Shown one piece after another: positions 7,261-8,456 of a DNA stretch of 8,456 nucleotides. This stretch comes from Akkermansiaceae bacterium (GTDB lineage: Bacteria; Verrucomicrobiota; Verrucomicrobiia; Verrucomicrobiales; Akkermansiaceae). The stretch spans positions 1 to 8,456 of the forward strand of contig JALOTR010000083.1 of NCBI GenBank assembly GCA_025457805.1, given 5' to 3'. Below the pieces are notes generated by a model that was given only the letters and a program-made list of their open reading frames with translations, was not told the DNA's origin and did not search any database. Positions within the stretch are counted from its first letter, which is position 1. Each line of letters opens with the position of its first letter. Both the position numbers and the translations under genes were made by a program.

Positions 7261-8456
7261 TCACGGGCTTGGATCGGCTTCCGAGAGCACCTCGACGCGG
7301 CTGAAGCCCTTGTCCGCCGGCAGCCCGAGTGAGGCGGCGGTCCGGCTGACGTCCGCGCCGGTGCCGGTGGTCCGTGTTCCGTCGGTCGTCCAGCCGGAGA
7401 GGGTGCCGGAGGATTGAAAGCGATAGTCCCGGCCGGGGACCGTGGAATGCCGGAACGACTGCCCTCCCGTGCCTGACTCCGCCTTGACCTTGAGGTAGCT
7501 GTCCGGGTCGGTCGGGTCGGTGCCGTGCAGGTATTCTTCTTGGTCGGGGACCGGGTCGCCATCCTGGTTCTTGCCGAGCCCGAGGACGGTGATCGACTCG
7601 GTGTAGTGAATCTCCCACCAGTCGGGCATCTGGTCGGAGTCCGCATCCACCGCGACCACGCCTGCGAGAGGGCTCACGAAATTGGCCACTGCCGGGTTAA
7701 TGCCCAGCTCGGTGTCGTTGATCGGGGTGCCCTCCCAGGAGATGACATTGTTCGCGCCGATGGTGGCGATGCGGGTATTGCCGGAGCTGTTAGGAGCATT
7801 GATGGTGGGCAGGAATCCCGCGAGGCGGGCTGCCACCTCGCGGTAGTTCGGCTCGCCGATGCGATTGGTTTCCTCGTTGGGGTCGATCTTGTGGTCGTAG
7901 AGTTCCTCGTTGCCATCGGCATAGCGGGTGTAGCGGTAGCGTTCGTCCACGATGCTGTGGCTGTTCGGTCCATGGGTCGTAATCGCGGGGCGGCGGGATG
8001 GTGCGCTGGTTGGGTTCTGCAATTGCGGCCGCAGGCTAAGGCCCTCCAGCGGGGCGTAGGGCGGCAGCCCGCAGAGGTCGAGCAGCGTGGGATAGAGGTC
8101 GAGCAGTTCGACCGGCTGGGTGCAGACCTGGCCCCTGGCCATGCCCGGCGCGGAAATGATCACCGGCACGCGGGTGGCCCGGTCCCAGAGGCTGGTTTTG
8201 GCCGTCATCCCTTTTTCGCCAAGGTGGTAGCCGTGGTCGGAGAACATCACGACGATGGTTTTCTCGCGGATGCTGTCGGCAGTGTTGCCGTCGCCATTGG
8301 GATCATCGAGACCGTCGAGGAGGCGGCCGAGGTTCATGTCGGCGTAGCTGACGCAGGCGAGGTAGGCCCGGGTGTGGTTGTCCCACTCGTTGTATTGGAT
8401 CAGCCTTTCGGTCCGCGGTTCGGGCAGGCTCCAATGCAGATAGCGGGCAAAGCGCG
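7261..8456 (-). CDS. Iduronate-2-sulfatase-like sulfatase with calcium-binding C-terminal tail, 5' end cut by window edge
   Basis: The C-terminal 397 residues of a type I sulfatase. The frame is open to the window edge: the bases upstream of the Met codon at 8337 still encode sulfatase sequence (RAYLACVSYADMNLGRLL spans that Met), so 8337 is not the start and the active-site cysteine lies outside the window. Numbering from 8337: SDHGYHLGEKG at 33-43 (metal-binding Asp-His pair) and Lys47, then PVELLDLYPTLLDLCGLPP at 75-93 and the ELYDHKIDPNEETN block at 145-158. This is iduronate-2-sulfatase-like, and related to the next gene. After the sulfatase domain come a linker, an Asp-rich calcium-binding stretch and a beta-domain, about 170 extra residues in all. 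A DPNGDGNTAD insert just before the metal site also resembles a calcium loop. The stop at 7263-7261 is 9 nt before the next ATG. Secretion is expected from the family; the signal peptide is not visible. Confidence 0.92.
   Translation of the reverse strand, partial: RFARYLHWSLPEPRTERLIQYNEWDNHTRAYLACVSYADMNLGRLLDGLDDPNGDGNTADSIREKTIVVMFSDHGYHLGEKGMTAKTSLWDRATRVPVIISAPGMARGQVCTQPVELLDLYPTLLDLCGLPPYAPLEGLSLRPQLQNPTSAPSRRPAITTHGPNSHSIVDERYRYTRYADGNEELYDHKIDPNEETNRIGEPNYREVAARLAGFLPTINAPNSSGNTRIATIGANNVISWEGTPINDTELGINPAVANFVSPLAGVVAVDADSDQMPDWWEIHYTESITVLGLGKNQDGDPVPDQEEYLHGTDPTDPDSYLKVKAESGTGGQSFRHSTVPGRDYRFQSSGTLSGWTTDGTRTTGTGADVSRTAASLGLPADKGFSRVEVLSEADPSP
7264..7500 (-). other. C-terminal small beta-domain of the sulfatase
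   Basis: Residues 280-358 (counted from 8337) form a short, probably beta-stranded domain: LKVKAESGTGG, then GRDYRFQSSGTLSGW at 302-316, then a Thr/Gly-rich stretch and FSRVEVLS near the end. The order 'Tyr-x-Phe-Gln-Ser-Ser...Leu-x-x-Trp...Phe-x-Arg-Val' is a familiar ending of large secreted proteins in Verrucomicrobiota. A binding or attachment role is possible; no sorting motif such as PEP-CTERM follows. Confidence 0.5.
7501..7647 (-). other. Thrombospondin type-3-like calcium-binding stretch
   Basis: Within the sulfatase tail, residues 231-279 (counted from 8337) hold two Asp-rich units: DADSDQMPDWWE at 231-242 and NQDGDPVPDQEEYLHGTDP at 257-275. The pattern Asp-x-Asp-x-Asp-x-x-x-Asp followed by Glu, then Gly-Thr-Asp-Pro-x-Asp-Pro, is that of thrombospondin type-3 / dockerin-like calcium loops common in secreted Verrucomicrobiota proteins. 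It probably stiffens the linker between the catalytic domain and the terminal beta-domain. Confidence 0.7.

Noticed and set aside
7261..8337. Start of the first sulfatase at the Met codon at 8337
   Set aside because: The frame stays open to 8456 and the upstream codons encode conserved sulfatase sequence, so this Met is internal and the gene is truncated by the window.
1..8456. CRISPR arrays, tRNA or rRNA genes, insertion sequences, attachment sites
   Set aside because: No direct-repeat array, transposase frame, terminal inverted repeats or RNA gene pattern was seen; coding sequence fills nearly the whole window.

Overview
The window looks like bacterial chromosome of high GC. All genes I can support lie on the minus strand and read as one tightly packed transcription unit from the right edge (8456) to the left edge (1). 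The likely source is Verrucomicrobiota, with Planctomycetota or a relative as the alternative. This rests on the density of secreted type I sulfatases, a signal-bearing Gfo/Idh/MocA oxidoreductase among them, and a sulfatase tail made of an Asp-rich calcium-binding (thrombospondin type-3-like) stretch followed by a small beta-domain with a 'Tyr-Arg-Phe-Gln-Ser-Ser...Leu-x-x-Trp' pattern. The phylum is an inference; no rRNA or other marker gene is present.

Layout in transcription order: (1) 8456-7261, an iduronate-2-sulfatase-like sulfatase missing its N-terminus at the window edge, with a calcium-binding C-terminal tail; (2) 7251-5752, a complete iduronate-2-sulfatase-like enzyme; (3) 5755-4412, a Gfo/Idh/MocA-family NAD(P)-dependent protein with a Tat-like leader; (4) 4399-2447, a 650-residue secreted protein of unrecognised family, possibly an alpha-toroid plus beta-sandwich polysaccharide lyase; (5) 2447-981, a heparan N-sulfatase (SGSH)-like sulfatase; (6) 935-1, an arylsulfatase-type sulfatase cut at its C-terminus by the window edge. 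Junctions are 9 nt, a 4-nt ATGA overlap, 12 nt, a 1-nt TAATG overlap and 45 nt, so the genes are probably co-transcribed and partly translationally coupled. No promoter or convincing terminator is visible, and no stretch over 300 bases lacks a gene.

The genes probably cooperate in stripping and degrading a sulfated polysaccharide outside the cytoplasm. Four sulfatases from at least three subfamilies would remove sulfate from different positions. The unrecognised protein may cleave the chain, and the oxidoreductase-fold protein may act as an NAD-dependent sugar oxidoreductase or glycosidase. The pairing of SGSH-like and iduronate-2-sulfatase-like enzymes suggests a uronic acid/amino sugar or similarly patterned glycan, but sequence alone cannot fix the substrate. 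The visible sulfatase active sites are all cysteine-type (Cys-x-Pro-Ser/Thr-Arg), so they need a formylglycine-generating enzyme encoded elsewhere. The most interesting items are the unassigned 650-residue protein, the calcium-binding tail found on only one of two related sulfatases, and the exported Gfo/Idh/MocA protein with an altered Glu-Lys-Pro motif.
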